64,000 bases of DNA from Desnuesiella massiliensis. Its GTDB lineage: Bacteria > Bacillota > Clostridia > Clostridiales > Clostridiaceae. A program made the translations under genes and the position numbers. The stretch spans positions 310,001 through 374,000 of the forward strand of contig NZ_LN879457.1 in the NCBI RefSeq assembly GCF_001403615.1, in the 5' to 3' direction. The notes under the pieces were generated by a model that had not been told where the DNA came from, made no database searches, and saw only the letters and a list, made by a program, of their open reading frames with translations. The stretch's first letter is position 1. The number at the start of each line of letters is the position of its first letter. Of this stretch, positions 1 to 8,349 are shown in pieces.

Positions 1-1489
1 TCTTAAGGGTTTGCCTTTTTTTATTCCTTTGACTAATGAGTAAGGGCCTGAGCTTTCTTGTCCAAATTGGCATTCTTAAGGCGGCGTCTTTGAAATTTTT
101 ACTGGTTACATCATAAGTTGCCAGCATATAGGGTATACCGAAGGATTTTAAGGAGTTTAAATAAATACTTAAGCCAATAACTCCAAAGATATAACCATAT
201 AATCCTAAAATAGAAGCAAGTAGTAGGAATATAAATCTTACTATTATGATTGATCCTAGCATTTTAGGAACTAAAAAAGAGCATATGCCAGTTAAAGCCA
301 CAACGATAATCATAGGTGAACTGACTAATCTAGCTTCTACTGCTGCCTGACCTAATACTAATGCCCCTATAATGCTCACAGCCTGGCCGGTGGGTTTAGG
401 TAGCCTTACCCCTGCCTCTCTTAAAATGTCAAAGCCTAGTAGCATTAAAAAGGCTTCTAGGGATGTAGGAAAAGGAACACTTTCATGAGAAGCACCAATG
501 TTTAATATAAGGGGTGTTGGAATTAACTCTTGATGGTAAGTTACTAATGCTACATATAGGGCCGGTACACTAGAGGTAAGCACAAAGGAAAATATTCTTA
601 GGAATCTATTAAAGGTAGCAAAGGCGTAATTGTTGTAATAATCCTCATTGCTTTGAAGATATTCTATAAATATATAGGGTAACATTAATGCAAAAGGAGA
701 ACCATCGCATAAAATTGCTATCCTTCCTTCAAGGAGCTTAGAGGCTACAATATCTGGCCTTTCAGTATTTCCAATAGTTTTAAATATAGAAAAAGGAGAA
801 TCCTTAATATATTCCTCTATATATTGAGAATCTATAATACCATCGATATCTATAGCATCTAATCTGTGACTTAACTCTGATACTATCTCAGGTAAAGCAA
901 TATTTTCGATGTAACAAATGCAAATATTAGTTTGAGTTACTCTGCCAAGAACTCTAGGAACTACCTTAAAATTTGGATCTTTTATTCTTCGTCTTAAAAG
1001 AGATACGTTGGTGCTTAGATATTCTGTAAAACCCTCTCTAGGGCCTCTAACTACATTTTCTGATACAGGCTCAGAAATATTTCTGGTTTTAAATTCTCTA
1101 GTGTCAATTATAATAAACTTTGAAAACCCATCTATGAGCAGTACAGAATCTCCAGATAAAATAGAAGCTACTACTTTTATAGCTTCATTGCAAATAGCTA
1201 CAGAAGGAGAAATTATTATTTTGCTTTGAATTTCTGATAAAGTATTAGAATTTAAGAAATTAAAATACTCATATTCAACTAAGGGCAGTATTATATTACT
1301 AGCTATGGAGGCTTGATTTACCATATTGTCCATAAACATAATACAGGCTTTGAAGTCTGAATAATGTCTGTTTTCTATATTTCTAAAGATTATATTAGTG
1401 TCATTATTAAAAATTTCTTTTAAAGCTTTAATATTATCTTCTAGAGAATCTGTTATTTTTAATGAGTTAGATAATTCTTTACTATTCAA
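1..1489 (-). CDS. GerA-family spore germination protein, C-terminus cut by window edge
   Basis: This is the GerA/SpoVAF-type A subunit of a germinant receptor in the spore inner membrane. 496 residues are visible; the extreme C-terminus lies beyond position 1. The N-terminal half is a soluble domain (residues ~1-270, with the family-typical segments REFKTRNISEP and ENVVRGPREGF). The C-terminal half has several hydrophobic helices, including VGQAAVEARLVS-like and PLRPLL-type family segments near the edge. I place the start at a TTG at 1489 because it is preceded by GAAAGGG eight bases upstream; no better ATG exists. Its B and C partners are expected to the left of the window. Family assignment is firm; which receptor it is cannot be told. 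Confidence 0.9.
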   Translation of the reverse strand, partial: MNSKELSNSLKITDSLEDNIKALKEIFNNDTNIIFRNIENRHYSDFKACIMFMDNMVNQASIASNIILPLVEYEYFNFLNSNTLSEIQSKIIISPSVAICNEAIKVVASILSGDSVLLIDGFSKFIIIDTREFKTRNISEPVSENVVRGPREGFTEYLSTNVSLLRRRIKDPNFKVVPRVLGRVTQTNICICYIENIALPEIVSELSHRLDAIDIDGIIDSQYIEEYIKDSPFSIFKTIGNTERPDIVASKLLEGRIAILCDGSPFALMLPYIFIEYLQSNEDYYNNYAFATFNRFLRIFSFVLTSSVPALYVALVTYHQELIPTPLILNIGASHESVPFPTSLEAFLMLLGFDILREAGVRLPKPTGQAVSIIGALVLGQAAVEARLVSSPMIIVVALTGICSFLVPKMLGSIIIVRFIFLLLASILGLYGYIFGVIGLSIYLNSLKSFGIPYMLATYDVTSKNFKDAALRMPIWTRKLRPLLISQRNKKRQTLK

Positions 1490-1591
1490 AATAATTACCC
1501 TTTCGTGGCTTAATGATTTTAATATTATTTATTTACTACATTGTAAATTTTATTCATGAAATAAAATGTATTGTATATAAATAAATATTTA

Positions 1592-1619
1592 TTGAAAAAC
1601 AATAAACATATGATATAAT
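1592..1619 (+). promoter_or_regulatory. sigma-A-type promoter for the DUF2975/HTH pair
   Basis: TTGAAA at 1592-1597 and TATAAT at 1614-1619 are separated by 16 bases, 35 bases upstream of the DUF2975 start. This is a good housekeeping promoter by inspection. Confidence 0.6.
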
Positions 1620-1653
1620 TATGATATAGAGATTTAATGAGAGGGGAATTTAT

Positions 1654-2121
1654 ATGAAGGAAAGAAGAGGGTCTATAGGAGTCATACTTTTTTTGCTAAA
1701 CTTTTGTATTTTTTTAGTAATAACACTAGGGGGAATGGTTGTTTATTTATCATTGGTTAAGCCTAATGATGTGAGAACTAAGATTTTAGAGCTTATCTTA
1801 AATCTTATAGTATTTTGGTGTGTTGGGAACATATGCTATAGTTTAAAAAAGATAATTAAAAATATAAAGGTTAAAAATATATTTATAGTGGAAAATGCAA
1901 AAAGATTCAAAATTATAGGAAGTTATGTAATTATATTTGGTATAATCTATTCTATGCTTTTCAGTGCAAATAAAGGTGGTATTTCTATAATTAAGATAGG
2001 TGATACTGGCTTTGGACCAGAGACTTTTCTTTATTTAATTTTAGGAGGATTAGCTTTTATACTGGCTTATATTTTTGAGGAAGCCATAAAGCTTAAAGAA
2101 GAACAGGATTTAACCATTTAG
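1654..2121 (+). CDS. DUF2975-family membrane protein
   Basis: A 155-residue integral membrane protein with four predicted hydrophobic helices (about residues 10-32, 45-65, 85-108 and 120-145) and a basic cytoplasmic loop between helices 2 and 3. The layout and the C-terminal segment LILGGLAFILAYIFEEA resemble the DUF2975 family (B. subtilis YoaS-like). The gene is followed after 11 bases by a small Cro/CI-type regulator, a pairing that is very common for DUF2975 and supports the assignment. The start has AGAGGGG about eight bases upstream. Function is unknown; a role as membrane partner of the regulator is only inference. Confidence 0.7.
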   Translation: MKERRGSIGVILFLLNFCIFLVITLGGMVVYLSLVKPNDVRTKILELILNLIVFWCVGNICYSLKKIIKNIKVKNIFIVENAKRFKIIGSYVIIFGIIYSMLFSANKGGISIIKIGDTGFGPETFLYLILGGLAFILAYIFEEAIKLKEEQDLTI

Positions 2122-2132
2122 AGGAGGTATTT

Positions 2133-2342
2133 ATGCCTATTATAGTAAATTTGGATGTAATGATGGCCAAGAGAAAAGTTTCTTTAATGGAACTAGCAGA
2201 GCGAGTAGGGATAACTAATGCAAATCTTTCTATTTTAAAGACAGGTAAAGCAAAGGCTATAAGGTTTTCTACTCTTGAGGCTATATGTAAGGAATTGCAA
2301 TGCCAGCCTGGAGATATCTTAGAATATGTGGAAGAAAAGTAA
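2133..2342 (+). CDS. Small Cro/CI-type HTH regulator (YozG-like)
   Basis: A 69-residue protein that is essentially one helix-turn-helix domain. The motif lies at about residues 16-40 (LMELAERVGITNANLSILKTG) and ends with the typical LEAICKELQCQPGDILEY segment of YozG-type XRE regulators. AGAGGAGG precedes the ATG. It sits 11 bases behind the DUF2975 gene and is surely cotranscribed from the promoter at 1592-1619. Autoregulation is plausible but no operator was recognised. Confidence 0.85.
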   Translation: MPIIVNLDVMMAKRKVSLMELAERVGITNANLSILKTGKAKAIRFSTLEAICKELQCQPGDILEYVEEK

Positions 2343-2368
2343 GAATAGGCTAGGAATGATTAGAATAA

Positions 2369-2415
2369 GAGTTGATATTTGAGAGATTATTTCTAAATAT
2401 CAACTCTTAAATTTT
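2369..2415. terminator. Bidirectional terminator between convergent genes
   Basis: A 13-bp perfect stem (AGAGTTGATATTT, 2369-2381, with its complement at 2396-2408) is followed by TAAATTTT. It separates the HTH gene from the convergent gene ending at 2433. Confidence 0.7.
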
Positions 2416-2432
2416 CTAGTTTATTAGAAGTA

Positions 2433-3971
2433 TTAGTAATCACTATCTCCAAAAAGTTTATTAAATAGTGAAGACTTATTTTTTTTAGAAATTTCCATTA
2501 CATGTGAGTAACTTACTTTTAGACTCTCTAACTCTTTTTTCAAAGAGGAGATTTCACTCTGTAGTCTAGCAATTTCTGTTTGTTGAGAGGTGCATCTATC
2601 TTCCAAGGTTTTAAGTTGAAACTCCTTTGGCACAAGCTTTTCTTCCGACATAATAAACTTTTCTTTTAAAATCTTATTTTCCATAGTAAGCTCCTCCTTT
2701 TCTTTTTTTAATTCATTTAAATGATAGTCTAGTTTGGCTATATCATTATTTTTAAGCTGCAAAGTAAAATTTAATTGAGAAATCTGCTGCTCTTTCTCGT
2801 TTAAGCTTTTCTTACATATATATATTTTTTCATATACTTCATCCATCTGTTTTCGTATAAAATTAAGATTTGAGTCCATAGACAAAATATTTTCTTTAGG
2901 ACTTTCAACCTTAGACTCTATTTCCGCTGGTATATCATAGCCAGAGATGGTTGGAAATAATTCAGATATAACTAACAATTGTGATTTATTAAGATTATCC
3001 ATCAATACCTCTTTTGTGGTTAAATGAGCTATATCTTTTGAGAAGTTTGATTTAAAGGAGGATTTCGTTAAATAATTCATATTAACTTCCTTGTGAATAG
3101 AAGGTATACTAAAGTGTTCTCCTTTATCCGTAGAATAGCAGCTATATAGCTTGTTTTCGCAAGTCCAGATTATCCATAAATGATCATCTAGCAGGAAAAC
3201 GCTACAATGTTTTATACCTGAGTTTTCAAACAAGGTAATGCTCTTTTTCCAACTGGAGCTCTTGCATCGATAAAAGAGTCTAGAATAGAAATTATCTTTT
3301 TTTATATAGAGTACATGAATATCGTCATGGTATTGGAGTACAGAGTAATCTTCAAAAGGCAAGGATCCATTTTCAATTATGAAATAATCGCTCCAAATGC
3401 CATTGGCTCTAGAATAGCGTCTGTATCCGAAAACATAATCTTCCCTACGATTTTTATAGAATAATAAAATATTATCTTTATGATCTACTTGTATATCAAA
3501 GGCTTTTCCTTTAAAGTCAGCTATAGAATCTACTACCTTAGGAGTCATCCAATGGTTTTTATCCAGAGATATCTGATGGAGTAAAACTTTATTTTTAGAT
3601 TTCTTATCCTGCAATATATAAAATAAATGAAGATCATTTCCGTAGAAGAGTACATAAAAATATACTATATCTACAGCATTTAAGCTATTGGTCCTAGAGG
3701 AGAAAATAACTTGTTCGCTCCATTTATCTTGTTGATAAATGCATAATACAATGCTGTTTAAGGCATCCTGGCAGAAAAGATGTATTTTATTATCTGGAGA
3801 GAGATAAACATAAAAATACTCTTTTTCAGTTTTATAAGCTACTATGTTTTCAGACCACTGCCCCTGATTAAAGATCTGATAAACTATTCCAACCTTTGCT
3901 TCATAATAAAATCTATATAATTCTCCAGACTCTAGCTTTATTAAATAAGGAATACTTAAGTTTACATCCAT
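2433..3971 (-). CDS. Unknown protein: N-terminal WD/propeller-like repeats plus C-terminal coiled coil
   Basis: A 512-residue soluble protein that I do not recognise. Residues 1-340 contain recurring short beta-strand blocks with W/Y/F and ...HLFY/HLFC/ILLFY/HVLYI strands about every 45-55 residues, which suggests a beta-propeller of the sialidase or fucose-lectin type. From about residue 350 to 495 the sequence is heptad-rich and dominated by E, K, L and Q (LNELKKEKEELTMENKILKE), a long coiled coil. No signal peptide or membrane segment is seen. The start is supported by AAAGGTG seven bases before the ATG. It is divergent from a Cys-rich coat-like gene at 4162, so a spore-surface or sporulation role is possible but unproven. 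Confidence 0.7.
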   Translation of the reverse strand: MDVNLSIPYLIKLESGELYRFYYEAKVGIVYQIFNQGQWSENIVAYKTEKEYFYVYLSPDNKIHLFCQDALNSIVLCIYQQDKWSEQVIFSSRTNSLNAVDIVYFYVLFYGNDLHLFYILQDKKSKNKVLLHQISLDKNHWMTPKVVDSIADFKGKAFDIQVDHKDNILLFYKNRREDYVFGYRRYSRANGIWSDYFIIENGSLPFEDYSVLQYHDDIHVLYIKKDNFYSRLFYRCKSSSWKKSITLFENSGIKHCSVFLLDDHLWIIWTCENKLYSCYSTDKGEHFSIPSIHKEVNMNYLTKSSFKSNFSKDIAHLTTKEVLMDNLNKSQLLVISELFPTISGYDIPAEIESKVESPKENILSMDSNLNFIRKQMDEVYEKIYICKKSLNEKEQQISQLNFTLQLKNNDIAKLDYHLNELKKEKEELTMENKILKEKFIMSEEKLVPKEFQLKTLEDRCTSQQTEIARLQSEISSLKKELESLKVSYSHVMEISKKNKSSLFNKLFGDSDY

Positions 3972-4050
3972 AACTCAACACCTTTAATTTATTACTTTAT
4001 ATAAAAATATGCTAGAGATTTAAAATATAATACTCTTTTAAAAAAAGGAA

Positions 4051-4078
4051 CACATATAAAGCTCTCCTCATACTATAT
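4051..4078 (+). promoter_or_regulatory. Possible mother-cell (sigma-K/sigma-E) promoter
   Basis: CATACTATA at 4069-4077 matches the sigma-K -10 pattern CATAnnnTA, and CACATAT at 4051-4057 could serve as the upstream element. It lies 84 bases before the coat-like gene at 4162. Weak evidence, from consensus only. Confidence 0.3.
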
Positions 4079-4161
4079 TAGTGATAATGTAGCTCGTGCA
4101 ATTTATGCATGTTATAAATCCAAGTATGGATTTATGTTTTATTATATAAGGAGGGGAATAT

Positions 4162-4974
4162 ATGGTTAACTTTAGCCAAGAAAATGCAGCTTCTACCATA
4201 AAAGATGAGTGTCTCATAGCTTTTAAGGTATACGATCATTGCAGTCAAAAAGACTGTTTAAAACCAAGCGACTTAGGCCCAGCTCGTTCTGCTGAAAATG
4301 AACCTTGTAAAATAGAAGGAACAACGGTTCCTGCTGGAGCAGTGATAACTTTGCCAGTAGGAATAGTAGGGGTTAATATATTAGATAACAATGTAAAAAT
4401 TGAAAAGATAACCCCAATAGTTACTCCAAGAAGATTTACTAATGATGGTTATTGGGATGTATCCGTAGAATACACCTTTGAATATGCATTACAATTTATA
4501 AAAGCAGATGGATGCATAGCTGAAGTAGAATGTTGTGGTGATAAAAAGAAGTACATTGATGCCTATAGCACCTTTACTAAGAAAGTAACTCTTTTCGGTT
4601 CCGTAACAGAGGACCTAGTAATAGCTTCTAATCTATTCTCGCCAGCAACTAATTTATTATCCAATAAGCCTTATGCTTGGGTAGAGGCAAAAGCTATAGC
4701 TCTAGAGGCTGTGATTAGTAATAGTCGTCATGTAGATGTTACTATAGGATTATTTACTATTATTAAGTTATTTAGATTAGTAAATCTCGTGGTTTTATCT
4801 AAGGGATTCTGCAAACCAAAACCATGTACACAAATTTCACCAGACCCTTGTGACTATTTTGATGGATTAAATTTCCCATTTGAAATCTTCAATCCACCAC
4901 AAAAAGAGGACTATAGAAATTTAACTAGAAATGACTTCTTTAATGATACATCCTGCGACAATGATATTGAATAA
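4162..4974 (+). CDS. Cysteine-rich protein, possibly spore-coat associated
   Basis: A 270-residue protein without signal peptide or membrane helix. Cysteines cluster at the N-terminus (KDECLIAFKVYDHCSQKDCL), in the middle (DGCIAEVECCGDKK) and at the C-terminus (GFCKPKPCTQISPDPC). The central part VTPRRFTNDGYWDVSVEYTF is reminiscent of the beta-rich DUF3794/SPOCS-like segments of spore morphogenetic and coat proteins, but I cannot confirm that by eye. A GGAGGGG ribosome site lies seven bases upstream. A mother-cell-type promoter sequence and the divergent structural-looking gene at 2433-3971 fit a spore surface protein. Treat the function as a hypothesis. Confidence 0.6.
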   Translation: MVNFSQENAASTIKDECLIAFKVYDHCSQKDCLKPSDLGPARSAENEPCKIEGTTVPAGAVITLPVGIVGVNILDNNVKIEKITPIVTPRRFTNDGYWDVSVEYTFEYALQFIKADGCIAEVECCGDKKKYIDAYSTFTKKVTLFGSVTEDLVIASNLFSPATNLLSNKPYAWVEAKAIALEAVISNSRHVDVTIGLFTIIKLFRLVNLVVLSKGFCKPKPCTQISPDPCDYFDGLNFPFEIFNPPQKEDYRNLTRNDFFNDTSCDNDIE

Positions 4975-5041
4975 GCTTATTTAAATGTACAAGGAAATTT
5001 TTTCTATACCATGCTACGAAAAAGTTATAAATAATGAGATT

Positions 5042-5097
5042 AGAAAGTGAAGCTTATGGCCCATTATTAGCCATAAGCTTTGCTTTCTAATTTTCTT
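5042..5097. terminator. Strong terminator hairpin between convergent genes
   Basis: Inverted arms AGAAAG..AGCTTATGGC (from 5042) and GCCATAAGCT..CTTTCT (to 5088), followed by AATTTTCTTT, lie between the coat-like gene and the convergent DUF3343 gene. Confidence 0.75.
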
Positions 5098-5119
5098 TAG
5101 TTAGGTTGCCTAAGGGTTA

Positions 5120-5389
5120 TTACTCAACTAATTGAAAGGTATTTAAATTAGTTACCTTTACTATTCTATATATATTTCTTATTTTAATATGGTGATTTTT
5201 ACTTATTTCCTTAGCTAAAGTTAAAGACTCTTCTTTTATAACCAAAGATTGTGAGCAGCCAGCAGAGAGCTTACAGGGAGTATTGAATAATTCTACCTTG
5301 CAGCCCTTACTTTTTAACTTATTGTACATAGATGTAGAGTGATTGTATGAATCAAAAACTAGTAAGAATATCTCCTCTTTTTTCTCCAA
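5120..5389 (-). CDS. DUF3343 family (putative Se/S carrier-like) protein
   Basis: An 89-residue protein matching DUF3343 in layout: an N-terminal strand EIFLLVFDSYNHSTSMYNKL, then KGCKVELFNTPCKLSAGCSQSLVIK, where the family has a PRELSAGCG-type motif with a conserved Cys. The family is predicted to act in selenium or sulfur transfer, but this is not established. I take the TTG at 5389 as start because GGGGAG lies seven bases upstream and no ATG is available. Its ribosome site is part of the left outer arm of the palindromic repeat at 5391-5541. Confidence 0.75.
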   Translation of the reverse strand: MEKKEEIFLLVFDSYNHSTSMYNKLKSKGCKVELFNTPCKLSAGCSQSLVIKEESLTLAKEISKNHHIKIRNIYRIVKVTNLNTFQLVE

Positions 5390-5390
5390 A

Positions 5391-5541
5391 TTATCTCCCC
5401 CTTATGATCATATATAGGAGGATGTGAGAGCATAAGTGTTCTTTTTTACGGGCCGATCGTGGAGTTCCACGCGTGGTGTATTGAAACCTAATAGAACACC
5501 TTTTTTCACAGCCTCCTGTATATTATATGAAGGGAGAATAA
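5391..5541. repeat. Long palindromic repeat, family 1 copy A
   Basis: The core at 5413-5522 starts TATAGGAGGATGTG and ends with an imperfect inverse (CACAGCCTCCTGTATA). It contains a conserved centre (GGGCCGATCGTGG..CCACGCG) and a GTGTTCT/AGAACAC pair. It is about 110 bp and matches the cores at 11345-11452 and, inverted, 37622-37728. Outside the core, TTATCTCCCCCTTATGATCATAT (5391-5413) can pair with the right flank at 5519-5541, although these arms are unrelated in sequence to those of copy B. The rest of the 5390-5715 gap holds no gene. Confidence 0.85.
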
Positions 5542-5715
5542 ATAAGAGTTATTAAACACAAAAGAATAAACTATTTTTTTTATCTGGTAAGACTAGAAAA
5601 AGCGCATCATTGAAATGTAAAATATTTGATTATAATCCTCTTATATGATATCATGTATAAAATATAACAATTGCGCCGTGGATTTTGAGGTATTAAGAAG
5701 TAAGGGAGTGATACT

Positions 5716-6030
5716 ATGACTAGTGGAAGCTTGAAATTAACCAAAGGAAAGCTATCCATAATATTAACTGTGATAGCAATACTATTTTCCATAGCCCATA
5801 TTAATAATATGATTATGGGAGAACAAATATTAAGAAGTATCGGGCTAAGCTTTTTGTTTAATAGTTTTAATAGTTCTATTATTACTCTAATCTGCTCAAT
5901 GATTATTTTTGCTTTTGCTGTTTTTCTAGCAGTAAGGAGTAAAGAAGACTTTACTAAGATAAGCGGAGGGAAGTTAGTAGTATTTACGGTGGTTATTGTG
6001 GGGGTTGTATTAAGTAACATCTATAAATAA
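5716..6030 (+). CDS. Small hydrophobic membrane protein, unknown
   Basis: A 104-residue protein with three predicted transmembrane helices (about residues 11-31, 45-75 and 83-102). I recognise no family. AAGGGAGTG lies eight bases before the ATG and a perfect bidirectional terminator follows immediately, so it is probably a monocistronic, real gene. The ORF on the opposite strand over the same bases has no ribosome site and is a shadow. Confidence 0.7.
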   Translation: MTSGSLKLTKGKLSIILTVIAILFSIAHINNMIMGEQILRSIGLSFLFNSFNSSIITLICSMIIFAFAVFLAVRSKEDFTKISGGKLVVFTVVIVGVVLSNIYK

Positions 6031-6053
6031 AAAGCGACGTTCGTCGCTTTTTT
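6029..6053. terminator. Bidirectional terminator
   Basis: AAAAAGCGACG and its complement CGTCGCTTTTTT form a tight stem between the membrane protein gene and the convergent HPr-regulator gene that ends at 6052. Confidence 0.85.
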
Positions 6054-8049
6054 ATATATTGTACTTCTTACACTTAAGAGAGATAGTCCTATGAGTCAGC
6101 CCTAAAGCCTTTCCCGCCTGATTATAGCTTTTATATTTTTCCATAGCTAATTTGATGATTTCTTTTTCATATTCCTCAAAGGGCAGCAGTTCTCCATTAT
6201 GAGTATTTATTAGGCTTCCTTTTAGGGAAATATTATTGTTATTTAAAAAAGAAGGCAAATCTTTTGGGGTTATAATAGAACTGTCAGAAAGGTTTATGGC
6301 GCGTTCTATTATGTTTTCTAACTCTCTTATGTTACCTGGCCAAGGGTATTCTTGTAGAAGCAACAGGCACTCTTTATCAACACCTATGATGGTTTTATTT
6401 AATTTTTTATTAAGCTTATCAATAAAATACTCTACTAAAAGGCCTATATCTTCTTTTCGATTTCTTAAAGGAGGAAGATTGATGCTTATTACATTGAGCC
6501 TATAATATAAGTCCTCTCTAAAACTTTTATCCTCTATCATCTCTTCAAGATTTCTATTAGTGGCGGCAATAACTCTTACATCGATGTTTTGAGGGGATAG
6601 CCCACCTAAGCTTTCAAACTCTCTTTCTTGAAGAACTCTCAGCAGCTTAACTTGCATAGAAATTGGCATATCTCCGATTTCATCTAAAAATATAGTTCCT
6701 CCATTAGCAATGGCGAACTTACCAGGCTTGCTTTTTAAGGCTCCTGTAAAAGCTCCTTTTTCATAACCAAAAAGCTCACTCTCTAAAAGATTCTCAGGTA
6801 TAGCAGCACAGTTTACCCTTACAAAAGGATTATTTTTTCTGGGGCTATTATTGTGGATGGCCTTTGCTACGAGTTCCTTTCCAGTACCGCTTTCTCCTCT
6901 TATTAGCACTGTAGAAGTACTTTTGGAAGCTTTTTCACAGATGGTTAGAGCATCCCTTAAACTGCTGCTGCTTCCTATTATATCTTTAAAGGAAGAGTTT
7001 AATCGCGTATGCTTTATTAATTCTTCCTTATAATAATTTAGTTCTTCTTCAGATTTTTCTAGCTTACTTAATAAATCTTTAATATCATCGACGGTTTTAG
7101 AGGTAGAGATAACTCCTTTAAACTCATCATCAATAAAAATAGGCTCCACGGTAGAGATTATATCAATACCATTTTTATGCTGAACTCTGTTTTCAATCTT
7201 TTCTTTAGACTGAAAAACCTTAACCCTCAATCCCTTAGGAGACAGCTCGAAGATATCCTTACCTGTAACTTCATTGCCATGAACCTTCAGGTTTTTTTCA
7301 TAGGCAGGATTTACATAGCTGACCTTTCCATATTCGTCCACAAAGCATATCAAATCATGAGAGCTAGCTAGAATTTTTTTGAATTTTTCATTAAGCTCCT
7401 TCATGCCTACTATTTCAGAAACATCTTGAAAAACCCCAATAGCTCCAATTATCTTTTCACCTAAAAATATTGGACTTCTATTTACCATAGTGATATGATT
7501 ATTTATATGTTGTATTTTTCCAAATTGCTTTTCTCGTGAGCTTATAATGTTTGGCAAGTCAGAGTTAGGAATGATATCTCTTACAAACTTACCCATTACC
7601 TCTCTGGAAGTTTTATCTATAAGTTTTAAAGCATAATTATTAACGCTGGTAATATAAGAGTTTGAATCAATAACGATTATTCCAATGGGAACATTATCAA
7701 TAATCTGTTCATTAGCAATAGTACTTTCTTCGATGATAGCATCTATTTTATTCATAGAAGAATTATTGCTAACCAAGTCCTTGCTTATAAAATCGCATAG
7801 TTCATTAACTGCTATTTGAGATAAAGGATCTGAGCTTTTACTGCTTACAGTAATGGTTTCGTTTTCTTGTATTTTTAAAGAAACTAAGGCTAACATGCTA
7901 ATAGCCAAGGGAGATTTTGAATTCTTTCTGCTTATGTAAAGGTCTACATTATATCTTCCTTTTATTTCTGAGGCTTTATTTACTACCATAGCAGCAATAC
8001 GAGTGTGTAATCCATTATGAATCTTAACAATAACATCCTTAAAAAACAT
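6052..8049 (-). CDS. Sigma-54 enhancer-binding activator with N-terminal HPr domain (HPr-PAS-PAS-AAA+-HTH)
   Basis: A 665-residue transcriptional activator. Residues 1-85 form an HPr-like phosphocarrier domain: NGLHTRIAA puts a histidine at residue 15, exactly the EI-phosphorylated position, and KSPLAISM puts a serine at residue 46, the HPr-kinase position. PAS domains lie at about 105-205 and 220-325. The AAA+ domain (about 355-585) has Walker A GESGTGKE (385-392), the sigma-54-contacting GAFTGA (432-437) and Walker B GGTIFLDEIGD. A Fis-type HTH (about 635-663) ends the protein. I place the start at the ATG at 8049, with AGAGG upstream; an upstream in-frame extension to 8187 lacks homology. 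It is divergent from ptsI, and likely targets are the palindromes at 8094-8231 and the promoter at 8350. The phosphorylation control is inference. Confidence 0.92.
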   Translation of the reverse strand: MFFKDVIVKIHNGLHTRIAAMVVNKASEIKGRYNVDLYISRKNSKSPLAISMLALVSLKIQENETITVSSKSSDPLSQIAVNELCDFISKDLVSNNSSMNKIDAIIEESTIANEQIIDNVPIGIIVIDSNSYITSVNNYALKLIDKTSREVMGKFVRDIIPNSDLPNIISSREKQFGKIQHINNHITMVNRSPIFLGEKIIGAIGVFQDVSEIVGMKELNEKFKKILASSHDLICFVDEYGKVSYVNPAYEKNLKVHGNEVTGKDIFELSPKGLRVKVFQSKEKIENRVQHKNGIDIISTVEPIFIDDEFKGVISTSKTVDDIKDLLSKLEKSEEELNYYKEELIKHTRLNSSFKDIIGSSSSLRDALTICEKASKSTSTVLIRGESGTGKELVAKAIHNNSPRKNNPFVRVNCAAIPENLLESELFGYEKGAFTGALKSKPGKFAIANGGTIFLDEIGDMPISMQVKLLRVLQEREFESLGGLSPQNIDVRVIAATNRNLEEMIEDKSFREDLYYRLNVISINLPPLRNRKEDIGLLVEYFIDKLNKKLNKTIIGVDKECLLLLQEYPWPGNIRELENIIERAINLSDSSIITPKDLPSFLNNNNISLKGSLINTHNGELLPFEEYEKEIIKLAMEKYKSYNQAGKALGLTHRTISLKCKKYNI

Positions 8050-8093
8050 AAAAAAACCTCTTTCATTATAAAATAATAGTATAAAAAATATGG

Positions 8094-8112
8094 TTTGATA
8101 AATTTTATCAAA
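8094..8112. promoter_or_regulatory. Palindromic activator site 1 (TTGATAAA-type)
   Basis: TTTGATAAATTTTATCAAA is a perfect 9-1-9 palindrome, 45 bp upstream of the HPr-regulator ATG and about 240 bp upstream of the sigma-54 promoter. It shares TTGATAAA..TTTATCAA with the next site and is a likely upstream activating site, perhaps also used for autoregulation. Confidence 0.7.
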
Positions 8113-8125
8113 GACTATGGTTTTG

Positions 8126-8142
8126 TTGATAAAATTTATCAA
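8126..8142. promoter_or_regulatory. Palindromic activator site 2 (TTGATAAA-type)
   Basis: TTGATAAAATTTATCAA is a perfect 8-1-8 palindrome of the same sequence as site 1, centred 31 bp away (about three helical turns). Together they look like a tandem enhancer for the adjacent AAA+ activator. Confidence 0.72.
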
Positions 8143-8215
8143 TTTATATAATACTATATAAATACATATATATCTATAAGAAAACAATAAAATATTAAAA
8201 TTAAATTTAAAAGAG

Positions 8216-8231
8216 TTGATAAAAAATATCA
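8216..8231. promoter_or_regulatory. Degenerate palindromic activator site 3
   Basis: TTGATAAAAAATATCA has TTGATA and TATCA half-sites like sites 1 and 2 but an imperfect second half. It lies about 120 bp upstream of the sigma-54 promoter, a usual distance for an enhancer. Confidence 0.5.
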
Positions 8232-8349
8232 GCTTTAGAAAGTAAAAATTTATAGTGTTTAGGTGAATTATTAATAATATTTTAGGAAATATAAGATATA
8301 ATGAGCTTTTTAAGGGATTGAATATATTAATAATTTATTTTTGGAGAAA

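Noticed and set aside
1008..1229. 73-codon plus-strand frame near the left edge
   Set aside because: Antisense to the conserved gerA gene; no ribosome site.
5607..6020. 137-codon open frame on the minus strand
   Set aside because: Antisense to the small membrane protein gene, no ribosome site; the plus frame has a good one and a terminator.
8050..8187. 46-codon N-terminal extension of the HPr-activator
   Set aside because: It would run through the palindromic activator sites, has no ribosome site and shifts the HPr histidine away from position 15.
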